Positions 46,801-59,610 of a DNA stretch of 64,000 bases are shown piece after piece. Position 1 is the stretch's first letter. Every line of letters starts with the position of its first letter. The DNA lies in assembly GCF_000003815.2 (NCBI RefSeq), contig NC_049980.1, positions 1,559,924-1,623,923 of the forward strand, written 5' to 3'. The notes under the pieces were generated by a model. The model did no database searches. It worked only from the letters and a program-made list of their open reading frames with translations, and was not told the origin of the DNA. The position numbers were made by a program, and so were the translations under genes. This stretch comes from Branchiostoma floridae. Its lineage: Eukaryota > Chordata > Leptocardii > Amphioxiformes > Branchiostomatidae.

Positions 46801-48832
46801 GAGCATGGACAAAAGATCAGACCCTGCACGGAGGATTGATCATGAATACAGTACAGAAAAAGTTTGAAAAGGTTTGACATGCCAAGACTGCAATGTTTTT
46901 AATATTTTTTGTGGAAATTTTGGTTTTAAAATGCAATCTGTAATCTCCTTACAAATGTATGTACCAAAGAACAAATGTGAATTTTCAGAAATTCGACAAA
47001 GGAATTTACACGTATAGTACCAAGGGATCTATGCGTCATACAGGAGTTTGCAAGTCTGGGTAGGCTATATGATAATAACGTTACTTTGCTCACTTGGTGG
47101 TTTTATTCAGTGGTTATAGCAAAGGACCAGGCGTTTTGACACCATATACACCTCGGGGCGGGTCATTAACCCTTAATTAGTAAGCTATTACTAACAGTAG
47201 AGGGTGCAGGATTTTCCGAATACATGTACCTCTTAGTTGGGTTTGCTTCTTTCCCTAAGAATCTAAACAGCTGAGAGAAATTTACCACAACCCATCCAAG
47301 TATCATAATAACATGTGTGGAAAGTGCAATGAAACAGAGGTACAGTGGTATGTAATAATCCTAACCCCTTGGGGTAGTATTTTAAGGATAAGACAAGTAG
47401 TTAATGTGACTGCTTTGATAATTAAATCCCCACTTAATGTAATGAATATTTTTCCATTCACAACAACCTAAACAGCTCTCCCATACATTTGAATCAAATT
47501 GTACCAATACACCCTGACAAGAAATGTCAGCTGTCTGTGATTCTGCAATCATATTATTGAGGCCTTCTCAAGAAGCTTTTGAGGAGTATAACAAAGTTCT
47601 TTATAAACTACCACATATTTACAAGAGCTGACATTTAAGTGACTGTCTAGCACCTTCCTCAGTGCAATTATTATTTGTTTAAGTTTGCACTGCAGTGCTT
47701 CATATGCTGTCCCAAAAATAAAGTTGTCAAGCAAGGGAACTCGGGATTCGTTACTCAGTCATTTAAAGACCTGATGAAATAATGTCTTGCACACCAGGAT
47801 ATCTAGATCTCATGTGTGCACACCTTAGGATTACTGATACTGCATTTATTTGAGCAGAAATCATTGTTTTTTCTTCCTACGGTGGTGTTACAGTATAGCT
47901 ATAAGAGATGACATTTCATTCAGATATGTGAAAGAAAGATGCAAGCATGAGAGGTTTTCAGTGTAGTAGACAAGGCCTTAGATATGAATAAACATGTGCA
48001 TGTGAGATGAATTGACCCAAGACTTCAAATAGCTTTATCCTTCACCTGAAGAAGAGGACAAGGACTGTTTTTGCTATCTTAATTTGCCAAGTCAAGGACT
48101 ATTCTTACTATGTTCATTTCCAAGGCTGCAAAGATAATAAATGCATCATTACTAACATACACATGTATGGTCAACTAGGGATGACACAAGTATCAAACAA
48201 CATGGTATGATCCAAACTTGGCTAAACTGAAGTAAGATACTTATGGCTAATGTATCTTAGATTTTGTGTGGAACCTACGCAAGTAACCTTTCATGGTTGA
48301 AAAAAGCAAAAATAAGTAATTTTTTAAGGTACACACGTGTAAGCCTTGATGAATTTTGATTTTTTTTGTAGTTTATGATAATCCAGAATACAGGACCCAT
48401 AAATCTGTAAAACATTTAAAGACTTTGGTTTAATTATGTTAAAAGATTTAAGTTTAACATAATGACAGTCTCTGAACCACATTCAGTCAATTCAGCTCAT
48501 GGTACTATAACATTACTGGTATATGCTATCCTGATTCTAATTACTTTAGGCTGTTGTAGGGCAATCTTCTCGTTTGTTTGCAATACCACATTACATCTAC
48601 ATCTCCAGAGGATGGTATGGGCCCAAATCCATGTTTGATCCGAGATGATAAATTATGTGGGGCCTTAACCTCTTCTGTGGACTTGTCACAGTTGATTTGC
48701 TTGTTTGAGCCCCTTGGTCAATATCAATGTGGAATCTACACCTGAGATGTATGGTAAGGTGTGGCCATTTGGCACATAGTGTATCAGTAGAATCAGAGTT
48801 GATCTCCCAAAATATACACAGACTGAAGTTTA
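46801..48832. other. No gene recognised
   Basis: A+T-rich unique DNA with short homopolymer runs. No coding signal. Confidence 0.5.
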
Positions 48833-49015
48833 TTGTGTGTGTGTGTGTGTATGTATGTGTGTGTGTGTGTACATTGTGCATACATGCACACATTGACAAA
48901 CACGCACACACGTGTGTGCGTACCTGCGTGCATGGGTGTGTGTGTGTGTGGACACGTATGCAATCATGTATGTGTATCATGTTTGTCTGTGTATGCATGT
49001 GTATGCACAATTGCT
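48833..49015. repeat. Compound (TG)n microsatellite
   Basis: Interrupted TG/TATG tracts (48833-48872, 48908-48950 and beyond). Apparent open frames on both strands here are CVCVCV- or HTHTHT-type artefacts. Confidence 0.95.
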
Positions 49016-50229
49016 TAATGTGCACATGATATAAAATCCCAAATACCAGTGGGTTGAGACTAGACCTCAAAACCCACAGGAGATACTGACTGTTGACACA
49101 AGCACATTCATCTGCACATTAGCAACCCAGCCATACATGTTGACATTAACCACAAAGGAAATGATTCAGATTTAACTAGATTTCATCATCATCAGATCAG
49201 CTGAAAAATTGCAAGCCTAACGGTTCACATGATTCCCATTAAGGTCAGGTTAAAATTCCGTGCCCGCGTGAAAAGAAATTTCTTGCACCACAGGACGTCA
49301 CCCTCTTCCAGTTCAACATATATTCTGCTGACATTTTCCAACGCATGCATAATATATACTACACAGGGCTTCCACAGAGGAGAGAGGCAGCAGAGCAATC
49401 TAGTTCAACTCCAAGTTCATCACATGTAAGCACCTCACAGCCTGATTGATCGGTAGATCGTAAGGTAATCAGAAGATTATGAGCCGACCCTGCCAGGAAC
49501 AGGCTACTTTAATCTATATCAGTCCCCAATTTTGCCGGCCTGGCATATTCCTGCTGCCCTGCCATCTCAGCAGTATGCAGCAAGGTACACTCACTCTTGT
49601 ATCACAACCATATCTCTGACTGACAAAAGGAGGATTTGCTACATTGAAGCTAGCCCTGCTGCAGGGTCCAGAGCACTGCTGATGCCTCCGTCATATACTC
49701 TGCCTTCTGTCCAATCCTCGTAGACTGGCAGATTCAGCTCAGTGCTTTAAGGTAGCTGATGAGCATGCTTATGTGGTACGAATAGCGCACTAACATGCTG
49801 ACGGTAGAGGGAACTCCTTTAATGTACCCTTAAGATGGTGGAGAAGGAAGCGAGGAACACATGAGAAATCACACACGCATACTGCATAGCTGAGACATTT
49901 GAAGCTTCCTCAACAGGATGCTTCCATTGCAAACAGACAGGGGATAAGTTATGATCCTACATAAGATAACGTTCCATTCAGAACAGTTTCCACAGCATTC
50001 CGCTTCCTACATTGGGAAATGAACAACGTGGCGTACCTGCTCCCTGAGCATCTTCTGTCCCACCCCGAGATCCCTCCTGCCGTTGGTTGGAACTCCCAGA
50101 ATCACCTCTGAGGAAGCGCTCCCGAATCACAGATGCACATTCCCGGGAATGTTCACGGCCTGGGCGAGTGCATGGAAATGCCAGAAGCTACATACACCAC
50201 CAGCGCGGGAATCCCTGAGCACCTGGTGG

Positions 50230-50360
50230 CACATCCATAAACAGCACTCGTTCCACTGAGCTGTCAATCACCGACCAGGCAACACCTGCATGAATCATTC
50301 ATCTCCCCTCATGAATATTCATGAGAAGGGCTCTGTGGTGCAAGTGATTGACAGGCCCAT
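50230..50360. promoter_or_regulatory. Candidate enhancer: inverted MEIS/PBX decamers around a POU-like palindrome
   Basis: CTGTCAATCA at 50261-50270 and its exact inverse TGATTGACAG at 50345-50354. TGATTGACAG is the classic composite PBX plus MEIS/PREP site. Between them, CTCATGAATATTCATGAG (50308-50325) is an 18-bp perfect palindrome of the ATGAATATTCAT type, which POU dimers can bind; CATGAATCATTCATC stands just before. The surrounding 50000-50480 is higher in G+C and free of repeats. Sites are seen; function is inferred. Confidence 0.5.
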
Positions 50361-53300
50361 CAGGCTATGCCATGAATGTTAAAGCCGGCAAGCCCGGCCC
50401 TATCTCTCATGCCCTGAAGGCATATCCGGATAGGGCATCCATTCTCCACTGCAATCTTCATAGAGGAAGGAACAGCGCCATTTCTTACTGTCTTGTGCTT
50501 GGTGTGAAGCATGCCAGAGCTGTCTAACCCATGTGTCAATCACAAAGGGGCCACACCCCTACATTTTTCATTCATGCTTGCACAATCCATCCCTATAGAA
50601 TTAATGGGTTTTCGTGTAGCGGGGAAATCCCCGGGGGCAAATCAGCGGAATGGAGAAAGCAATCTGTGGCCAGCGATAAAAGGGGAAAATAATAGGAGAG
50701 CGAGAATCCCTGCCTGCCACATTGTTGGGGTGCAGATGTGTGACACAACGTGGATTTTCTAAGACATCTGATCTTCTTTGGAATGCTCTTAGTTAAGATA
50801 CACCAAGATATAACACTATGAAGGACGACTATAGGAGGCTGATGTAGTGATTTTGTGCAATTGTTGGTAGAGTTACTGCTCAAGCCAGTTGCCCTATACA
50901 TTAAAACCCCTCTGAAATAAGATAAGCAAATCTAGAACAGTTGTACTACTTAAAGGCCATTTTGGAACATCTTTATAGACTGAATTTAACCTGCCATTCT
51001 TACAAAAGCTGTACTGCTAAACCCCCTACCACACCCATCTGTAGGTACAGAATTCATGGGATGGGAAAGAGCAGTATATGATCAAAGTAGCAGAACTACA
51101 CTCATGTATTTGCTGAGATACTGTAATTTACTGCAGACAAATTGCAAAGAAACTGTAACACAGACCAATCTGCTTTAATTTGAACAAGAGAAAAATAGCA
51201 GCTACAGAGCATGTAAAAAATCTGACCTAAAAGCAATTTGAAAGCACCATTACAGAAAGTGCTCCTGCCTCTTCCATGTTGCAGAAATGTAGGTCAACAC
51301 CAGTGTCAGGCAACAGCAACACAGTTAAGTGTTTCTCACAATCAAGAACATAAAAAAGAGTACAAGCTAACCAGTCGAGTATAACCTTCAACATGATGGA
51401 ATAGCCATTTGGAACCAAATTTATGTTTGATGTTAGGGAGAAAGTTCAATTTCTAACCAGCAAATCTACCTGAAAGATGAAAATTTATGTCTACGAAAAG
51501 GTGTTACTCACACATGCAAGATTTTCTTTTCAAACAAATTAGAAAATGTGAACTGTTATCTTGCATGTTATGTCACATGCCTGGAAAGTTGGAATCGTAA
51601 GGAAGTTTGAAATGAAAAAATGTTGTGCGGGTGTCATTCAAAACTTCAAAGGAAGGAATTGCAAAAGAAAATCAGTAAATTTACTTGTAACAGTTACTAT
51701 TCATCGAACACAACCACAATAACTGAGCTGCTGAATTTAACCCACTGAATTAGTCATTCATCTTCTGTACCACAGAGATGCTAGCTGCAAGTTTACATGA
51801 GGCAGAATCAGAAAGTAATCCCATCAAAGAAGAAGAAATGACGTTTGGGTGAGTCAGATGGTGGAACTTTTGGCACAAAACTTAAGGCACAGTCATATGT
51901 TCTGGAGACTGAAATGTCTAAATTTGTTTGTCACATTTTTATGAGCGACTTACGAGGTTTTAAGATGAGCACACACCAGTGATGTCCATCAGAATATCTA
52001 AATTTAGATATGACTCACAATTACAGTAGGAAGCTGAAATTACTGATAATTGTCTGTATGCGTTACGTGCCAATTTTCATTTCTGAACTACTAACACAGT
52101 AGTTCCTCTTCTTCAGCTGCTAGGATGCAGTAAGATGTGATATTAGAGCCAGTTAGATTCATAGCCAAATACGTGATGTGTGGATGAAAGATTTTGGTGA
52201 CTACTTTTCAAAAAACAAGAAAAAGGAAACTTGGCACAAGTACTAACTGTTTTGTTTATGGAAAAGCAATTTACAGAAACCTAGAAACCTCACTCCTCAC
52301 CGGTGACAAGAAAAAAGAAAGAAAAAAATGATTAGGTTTCAGAGATAGGAATAAGCCTGTGGCTTAAGGAGATATGAATTTTCATACATGTACAATTTTA
52401 GTCTCCTACAACAGCAGTCGATTGGGTCAGGGAAATTTTTAATTGCATGCTCATTGAAGCAACCTTACAATTTTACTTCTCTTTGCTTCTGATGGACTTC
52501 CAAGGGTCATCACTCATAAAAATCTGAAAAAAAGATCTTAAAAAGATGCATAATTTTACCCTTGTGCCAAATCTCAACTTATTTGATAAAAATGACCTTG
52601 ATGTATATCCACTTATATTACATTCTGATTTCCTCTCATATAGTATAACCTGTAATTGATTACACCTGTAAGGCTTAAATTCCCAACCCAGGGCCCGGCC
52701 AGGTAGCTTTTGGAAACAAAGAATATGATATAAAAGACAACAAAAGATACAAATGTAAAAAAAAAACATTCATGAGCATAATTTGTGCATATTCCATGCT
52801 AAACACTTTTCTTTTTCTTTTCCGCAAACATCCTGGCTGATCTATTCTACCAGACAATTTTGAACACTATTGATGACGTCATTTCTATTTCTGAGTTTTG
52901 ATTGGCTTAAGCAGAACAAAAATTCTGAGTTTGATTGGCTAAAGGTGGAACACAGAAACAGAAAGTCTTCTTGGGAAGACTTAACTACATCTGGAAAGAC
53001 ATGACACTTACTGATTGAAGAGAACTCAAGGAGTTATCACACTTCGTTTGTTTCATACACAAGTAACTTTTCTGCATAACCTAGCAGGATGCTTGAACGG
53101 TGTAATGATAGATGCATCTACCTGAAGTTCTTGTGGTAAAATACTGGGTGAAAAGTTAGCAGGATACCTCATGTGTGAGCACACTGCACATTAGTTCTAT
53201 CATCTGACTCATCCAACCAAACCAAGAACCTCCCATGCAAGCCATTTATTGCTGATTTCCATGGCGATCTTGACATTTGGGTATAAATTCTGCAGAAAAT

Positions 53301-54457
53301 GAATGTTGTAACTGCAACTCTCACCTTCAGAAGGGATGGAAGTGTCTGATTAAGTTATCTGGAGGTATGTTGGGTTTTACTGATCAGGGGGAGCCGAGGC
53401 TTAGATTTATGCTCATTGAAGACTATCCTGGCTTTCTCAGATATATCAGGGTAAAGTTATTGGCAATAGGTTTTGCTTCTGACAGTCTTAATAAGTCAAA
53501 GACGGTCTGTAGCCCGTAATGGCTGTCTGTGGATTAATTGTGCTACTTGTTCTGAGGAGAAATGAAGGTAACATTGGTTGTCCCTGATTTTTGCAAAACT
53601 CTTCAAAGTTTGGAGCTTTTGCAAATGCAATAAGATATTAATAGATGCAACACAATTCACTGTATATAATGACTGAAGCAGATGAAAAATAGAAACAAAA
53701 GTAATTTTGTCTCTTCTGTATATTCTTAAGAAAACACTTAAGGATGTGGTCCTCTATTCAAATAAGTTGTCATGTCTGTTCCCATTTATGAATGGCAGCT
53801 GAAAGAATTTAACTGAAATGTAACATCCATTGATCCACACAAACTGTAACCACGACTCTCAAGTCAGCACCATGGACAGTCATCATGGGCAAGTATGGCA
53901 TTTTCGATGCAACTTCTATTTTGGGGGGTTGTACTTCTAATGACAGAGTCTATAGAACGCAATTCTCCATGAAGTAATTATTGTGTTTGTTTGTGGTGGG
54001 ACTAAGGCATTTCATGCCCTCTTTAACTACCAACATGCCAAATATCAGACTGATCCATCTTGATTTATGAGTCCAAAGACAAAGAATCAGACAAAACCAA
54101 GTTGCTCAAAGTATAAAAGGTTTCAACTTAGCAAAGAAGGCTACTGATATTCTTCTCTGTCTTAGATACATGCACTTTGTCAAATTTTTGAGAGTCATAT
54201 CATGACATGCTGTAAATCTAACTTTCCTTAATAATGCTAGCTACTGATTTGCATTTTGTATCTAACAGCTGTTTCCATTTATGAACAGGTGATTTTTCTA
54301 CTCTGGCACTAGGTATAGTGAACAATGCAGTCAAGCCTAATAGCTGCCTGTAGTCTTGTCCAACTGACACAGCTATTTGATCAATCTGTGTGAAGATAGC
54401 CCAATTAACAAAGGCCCAAAGAACCTGACAATATCAGTGACTTGTTCCACCATACCA
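50361..54457. other. No gene recognised
   Basis: Mostly unique A+T-rich DNA; short chance frames only. The first 120 bp continue the G+C-richer block holding the MEIS/POU sites. Confidence 0.5.
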
Positions 54458-54740
54458 CTCAGGTGAAAATGAGTACCTAGCTTTGGCTAGGGAAGTCTCT
54501 CAAATAGGACGATAAATGGAGGTCCCGTGTTTGGGGAGAGCCACACCCTACGCACGTTAAAGAACCCACCAAACGTCTGATGGTGCGGTGTGAGTGGTTC
54601 AAAACCCACACCTGGGGCAATTTTATGTGACTTATTAAGGTCATTAGGTGTGTATACACTCAGGTTGCCATTTCAAACCCTTGCGACTTAGCCCCGTCTA
54701 TGTAAGCTCCTTACAATTCAGCCCCTGGCTGCAAAGAGAG
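54458..54740 (+). mobile_element. Conserved-core SINE, copy 2
   Basis: CACTCAGGTGAAAATGAGTA, TTTGGGGAGAGCCACACC, GCACGTTAAAGAACCCACCA, GATGGTGCGGTGTGAGTGG match 27355-27612 in order and spacing. The part after 54600 differs from the other copy. It is followed by an (AATAC)n tract. Confidence 0.7.
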
Positions 54741-54755
54741 AGTAGTCAGTCCATA

Positions 54756-54790
54756 CAATACAATACAATACAATACAATACAATACAATA
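54756..54790. repeat. (AATAC)n microsatellite
   Basis: Seven near-perfect copies of CAATA just after the SINE copy; probably grown from the SINE tail. Confidence 0.9.
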
Positions 54791-55386
54791 GTCAGGAGGT
54801 GACCCTCCTTCCTGGAGTAATTTTGATTCAACAGCAACCAAATCAGAACCTTGGACAGATACCTCTGATTTTTATGGGTCTCTCCTCAGTAGATTAACAG
54901 AAGTCGTAATTTACCGACCACAAATATAACATCTTGTTGGGAATAGATTGTGCAATTTGAAGTCCTATATGGATGAGGGGTATTCTTGATGTTGTGGAAA
55001 GAAAAACATCAATTACTTTCTCGTAACCAGAAATCTTAGCAGGTATTGGAAAAGCACTTCTTTTGAAAATAGATGTTCCTTTTAAGGCCAAGGTCAAGAC
55101 ATGGGTAAGAGGAAGAGAATTCTGCATTTAGTAGAGCATCTAAATCACATCCATTTCCTGTTATAATATCTAGTTTGATTTGCTTTTTCTCAAAGATTTT
55201 TAGAGATGAATTTAAAGAAGATTTGAGCAACCTGTTTGATCACTTTTAGAATAATTATGGCTGACCCGTCTCAAGATACCCTTTGGATTTATCTGTCTCC
55301 TTCATGTAGAGTTTTGTACAGCTCCATTACACTGGTATAAGTTGCATATATCTGCACATGATTTCAAAATAGCTACTGGAGATGTA

Positions 55387-55593
55387 CTGTAATTCCTGAT
55401 TTTTTCACAGTACTTTTATTTTCACAGTTTTCACTGTGATGCCTGTAAAGTGAACTTAACATTACAGATAACAAATAATCCGTCAACCTTTTTTCCATGC
55501 ACCTGCCGCCACTGTGAACATTTAGTTCCGAGAACAAGTTCAAGTTTCTCAGACCGTGAAAGTTTGGTACCGAGAAGACAAAGTGAATTACAG
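55387..55593. mobile_element. CTGTAATTC-ended MITE
   Basis: 207 bp between TA dinucleotides, with ends CTGTAATTCCTG and GTGAATTACAG. Contains internal TTTCACAG/CTGTGAA pairs. Resembles the CTGTAAATGCA family in its first five bases only. Confidence 0.7.
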
Positions 55594-56995
55594 TAATCAA
55601 TTAGTTGTACTCCTGCTCCGCAAAGTGATGAAACTATCAGTCAGCACCTTGGACAGTCATCATGGGCAAATGTGGCATAAGCTATGCAAGTTTTTCCTTG
55701 AGTTATTCTTCTAGTAATGGTAACTAAGAGTGAGCACACCTGGCTAAATAAATAAATGAAATGAAATAATTTGATACTTCATCGTTTTATATAGAACAGT
55801 AACCATTTCAGCACCTTGGAGAAATATTTTTCATTTTAATATCCTGCTAAAGATAATTAGGAAGAATTATGACATTCCATCTGGGCAAACTTTCATGCAA
55901 TACCTTTGCCCAATGCAGAAGTTCTTTACTGCAAATTGGATTTTTACAAGGATTTCCTTCGCTACACTTTTTGTGGTGGGGTGGGGTGATGTCCGTTGTG
56001 CCGTTGGTTCCAATATACCGATTCAAATTATGCTGGACAGCACGTCTGTGCCTGTAAAGTAGGTGTCAAGTCAGGTTTGATGTTGGAGTCATGAATGCTT
56101 TTAGACAGTCACAAATGTTATAGTCCAATAACTATATACTCTCCTCCATTGTAAAACTGTCAACCTTTTGTGATGTCTCATGCAGAAATGGACCCCAAAG
56201 TGAAACATGATTTTCGGAAAATTACTTTATAGTGTGATTGCTTTCTGTACACTAGGAAGAATTTTGGACACCTTCCTCTACTATTATGAGTTAGAAATTT
56301 GATGGTTTTGCTTGAACTTTGGAACAGTGAAAGTTTTATGGTTGTTTGAAATATTCATGAGGCAACAAAATGCTTTTAATTTCATTTTCCCCACTTTATA
56401 TGTTCGTAAAGTAAAGAAACCCATATCCTACAGCCTTCCAACAAGATGTATAGTTTGTAAGATATGGCCATTTGTGGGATCAATGACTCGCAGTATATTT
56501 CAACGGTGGATTAAGTAAGGGCTATCAACCGGCCAATAACATCACTACATTCTTTGCCATCATTCAAAACGGCTTGGATGCATTTGAAACTATTTTGCGA
56601 GAGCATTTCCAAACTAATTCAATCTCCATACAGCAGGAAAGATCCATTTGCAGGAAATAGGCAGAGATCAGGAAAGTTGTTTGGTAGTAATAGCTCCGGT
56701 GTTTATGGGACATAAAGCAATTTTACTGGGTGACATAATGGACAGCTCATTGTCCTGATGGAGTCGTAGAGTCGATGTTGTACTTCGAAAGGAATCCGGC
56801 AGGAAAGCTCAATTACATCTAATATTTCTTTATTGCTATGTGGTGACTTTTATGTTATGAACATGCATGCAATATTTGTAGGAAGGTGATACTTGTCAAA
56901 AAGGATTGTAAAGTTTGTTGTATGGCAGGAGCAACTTAGAAGAAAGCGGTACTGGATACTTTTTTTTATCACCTTTCTGCAGATAATAACTGTGT

Positions 56996-57428
56996 AGGGG
57001 TGGGTACCGGTGCAAAAATTTCAGGTCTAGGTACGGTTCAGGTCCAGAGGATCAAGCCCCAGTCCAGGCATGAACCTGATGGAAAACTTGTAAATGCATG
57101 GGAAATCCTGAAAACATTGCAGCTTCATTTCACTGTTTGGTGGAGTATCTGGCTATTGGCATTTTAAAACCCTACCTTCATATTAACAAGGCTAACTGCC
57201 TCTGTCCATTTAACTGTAGAAACTTGGTAGAGATGACTATAAACTCCTACTCTAGTATGCTCTTTTTATTTTCTTGGACCGGTAATCCTCAAAACATGTG
57301 GATCAATATAATGCGTTTGATTTCTAATTGGCCTCAAATCCAGTTCACTAATTTATTAAGGTCCCTTTTTTACCAGTCCGAGTAAAAACAGGTTTTGTAA
57401 AAATGCAATGTACCAGTCTCCAACCCTG
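56996..57428 (+). mobile_element. GGGGTGGGTACC-ended MITE, copy 2
   Basis: Left edge AGGGGTGGGTACCGGTGCAA, then TTTCAGGTCTAGGTACGG, GGTCCAGAGGATCAAG; the right edge GTACCAGTCTCCAACCCT is a worn inverse. About 430 bp. Overlaps no exon. Confidence 0.66.
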
Positions 57429-58797
57429 TGATTGTGCCTAATCCATAGCCTGAAACTTTTGCATCAGTGTTGGGAAATAGGGTCAATCTAATACATTGTC
57501 CCAGGATGGCATATCAACACATACTTTTATTAACTTTTGTTAACCATACATCAGAGATGAAACTATGACCAACCTACATGTGTACTTTTCTGACAATCTC
57601 TAAAAGAATAACAATTTACAAAGTGTGATCATTTTTTTTAATATGATGAATGATAATACATGTCTGTTCATTTTCTATAAGATTTATCACTTGCTTACAA
57701 TTTTCATGCTCGTACCTGGATACTGTGATAAATGATATTTATTGCTTCTTTTCTGAAAAAAAAGAAAGACATTTGAATTCTGGTCTTAAAGTTGATTATT
57801 TTGCTATACATTGAATATTTCTGTTGGCCATGGTCATGAGCAGTGAAATTCTGTCAAATGACAGAATGATGGATACTGGAAAAACATAAATGTGGTCAAA
57901 GTGATTTTGTTGAGGCTGCCAGATTGGATGATCAATGGCGTATGTTGTTTCCCATCTGGTAAAGGGATGGAGATTCAAATTCATTTCACCAAAAACAGGC
58001 CCAAATCAATGCACGCAGGGATCTGGTCCATAAGAAATTGCCCAGACACCTTGGCAGCTGTTCCAACCATGGCACAATGAATCAGGACGAGCAGAGCTCT
58101 CACATTACATAGTTTCGTCCCCTATTACAGGCCAATGTGGACAAATTGCAGATATTAGTGGCAGCCGCGTTGCCATGTTCGGTGAGAATTGAAGGGGAAT
58201 CAATAAAATTCCCCCAGTTTTGCCATCTGTCAATTTCCATGGGAGCTGCAACAGTTTCTCACACGGTGGCAAATTTTTGAGAATGAACAAAAAATGTCAG
58301 GATTCCAAAATCCAACAAATAAAAAGTTGGATCTTGTTCATGTGTTGCCCTAGCCTGGAATTCAACCAAATAAAATTACTGCAGATCTTCACATTTTTTG
58401 CAGTGATTCTTAATTTCTATGTTTTTGATGTGCTTCTTTGCAAAATTTGTGCCACAGAAAATATTTGTTTTCGTGCTAGTCAGGGATACATGTTTTGATG
58501 GCAAACTTAAAACTCAGTGAAAACATTTTTCTATTCCCCATAAAAACTTGTTGTTATCTTATATGTCTTGCATTTCAATTTAAAAAACACACTAAAAAAG
58601 TCTTAATGCTGTACCTTAGTATGCACAGTTCCAAGGGATAGATGTAGAAAGATACAAGGTTTCCTCCAAGCCTTCTGTTGTAATCTTGACCACTACCTAA
58701 ACTTTTACTTCAAAATGTCTGAATACCAACTTAAGGGATTAAATTGGTGTTGACTTACAGACAAGCTTTTATTCTAATATTTGTTTTTGTCCCACAG
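57429..58797. other. Intron immediately upstream of the first recognised exon
   Basis: Unique DNA; 58000-58260 is G+C-richer and repeat-free and could be conserved non-coding sequence. No further exon with acceptable phase and splice sites was found here. Confidence 0.5.
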
Positions 58798-58940
58798 TTT
58801 CCGGAACCAATGGAACCCTGCAGGCATTCCTGCAGCAGGTGCAGAATGTATCCCAGCTGCAGACAGATGCGACCACGATGCAGGCTCGACTGGAACAGCG
58901 CATGGCTCGGCTGCAGACAAAGATGCTGCAGCTGGAACAG
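58798..58940 (+). CDS. Internal exon, laminin alpha-like coiled coil
   Basis: 143-nt internal exon. A pyrimidine-rich tract ending in CCCACAG precedes it and GTAAAA follows. Its first two bases complete a codon begun upstream (phase 1 intron); then 47 codons are open and end in phase 0. The peptide runs SGTNGTLQAFLQQVQNVSQL and on to MARLQTKMLQLEQ: leucine and methionine at heptad-like spacing among many glutamines, as in an amphipathic coiled coil. The next exon opens a laminin-G fold, and coiled coil followed by LG1 is the order in laminin alpha chains, where the alpha/beta/gamma trimer rod meets the globular receptor-binding domains of basement membranes. No other exon was recognised in the 58.8 kb upstream, so the previous intron is either very long or hides unseen exons. 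Exon call is firm; the laminin identity is inferred from domain order and short motif likeness. A different coiled-coil plus LG protein is the alternative. Confidence 0.72.
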
Positions 58941-59129
58941 GTAAAATTATAAGGGCACTTCTTACTTTATGTTTGTTCAGGTCTTTGCCAGTAGTGTGCA
59001 ACATAGATAGAACACAGATACTATAAACCTGACCTTGTGGTCCAAGAACACGACTGCTAACCACTCACAAAAACATTCCATTAATTTTGTAATATTAATT
59101 TTATAAAGTTATAAGTTAAAGTTATCAAT

Positions 59130-59285
59130 TTCACCAAGAAGGTTATGTTTATGTAATGTAAGTGTTTGTGTGTGTGTATGTGACGTTAATACTATTTACA
59201 TGTATGTATGTGTGTGTAGAAGACCTGTATAACTCAACGCCTGGATAGATTATTTTGATATATACGTCTAGTAGTCTTCATGAGA
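59130..59285 (+). repeat. Second copy of the 'CCAAGAAGGTTATG' repeat
   Basis: CACCAAGAAGGTTATGTTTA followed by GTGTTTGTGTGTGTGTATG and a 'tataactcaacgcctggatagatt' type segment parallels 10716-10990. It lies in the 490-bp intron between the first two laminin-like exons. Confidence 0.5.
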
Positions 59286-59430
59286 CCTAGAAACCATTAG
59301 ATTTTTGGTACTGTAGTGGAACTTCCAGTTTTCATATCTCAATGTCTGGACGTGCCATATTCGTAATTTTTTACCAGTTGAAAACTCACTGTTTCTCACT
59401 GTTAGTGTTACTCTGATCCTTTTCTTCAAG

Positions 59431-59596
59431 GCTGCCCAGAGGCTCAACTCACCCATGCACTTTGACAGCAACACCTCCGCCATGTTGGAACTCCCTGCCA
59501 GCCGCAGTCCTGTGTTCTCTTCCATTGCCATGGATACAAGGGTGGGGCAGCTGAATGAGTCAGCAGTTTTGGTCTATGGGGAAAACCACCAAACAG
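59431..59596 (+). CDS. Internal exon, start of laminin G domain (LG1-like)
   Basis: 166-nt exon between TTTTCTTCAAG and GTATCA. It starts in phase 0, continuing the frame of the exon ending at 58940, and ends one base into a codon (phase 1). The 55 residues begin AAQRLNSPMHFDSNTSAMLE, giving the last coiled-coil turn and then the PM-x-F-(x)n-LEL opening strand typical of laminin alpha LG1. The later SIAMDTRVGQLNESAVLVYG matches the 'F.F.T....G.LLY.G' second strand pair of LG domains. The intron before it is 490 nt. What should come next in the fold (the D-F-hydrophobic-L-E-L strand and the region up to the N-x-G-x-hydrophobic strand) is not present in visible sequence before the third exon, which points to a missing exon. 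Family assignment rests on fold-pattern matching by eye. Confidence 0.72.
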
Positions 59597-59610
59597 GTAT
59601 CAAATCTGCT

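Noticed and set aside
48597-49070. 157-codon minus frame and 100-codon plus frame
   Set aside because: Translate the TG/CA microsatellite; HTHT and CVCV runs are artefacts.
58744-58944. Alternative frames over the first laminin-like exon (C/R-rich and A/G-rich)
   Set aside because: Shadows of the coiled-coil frame, which alone fits splice phase with the next exon.
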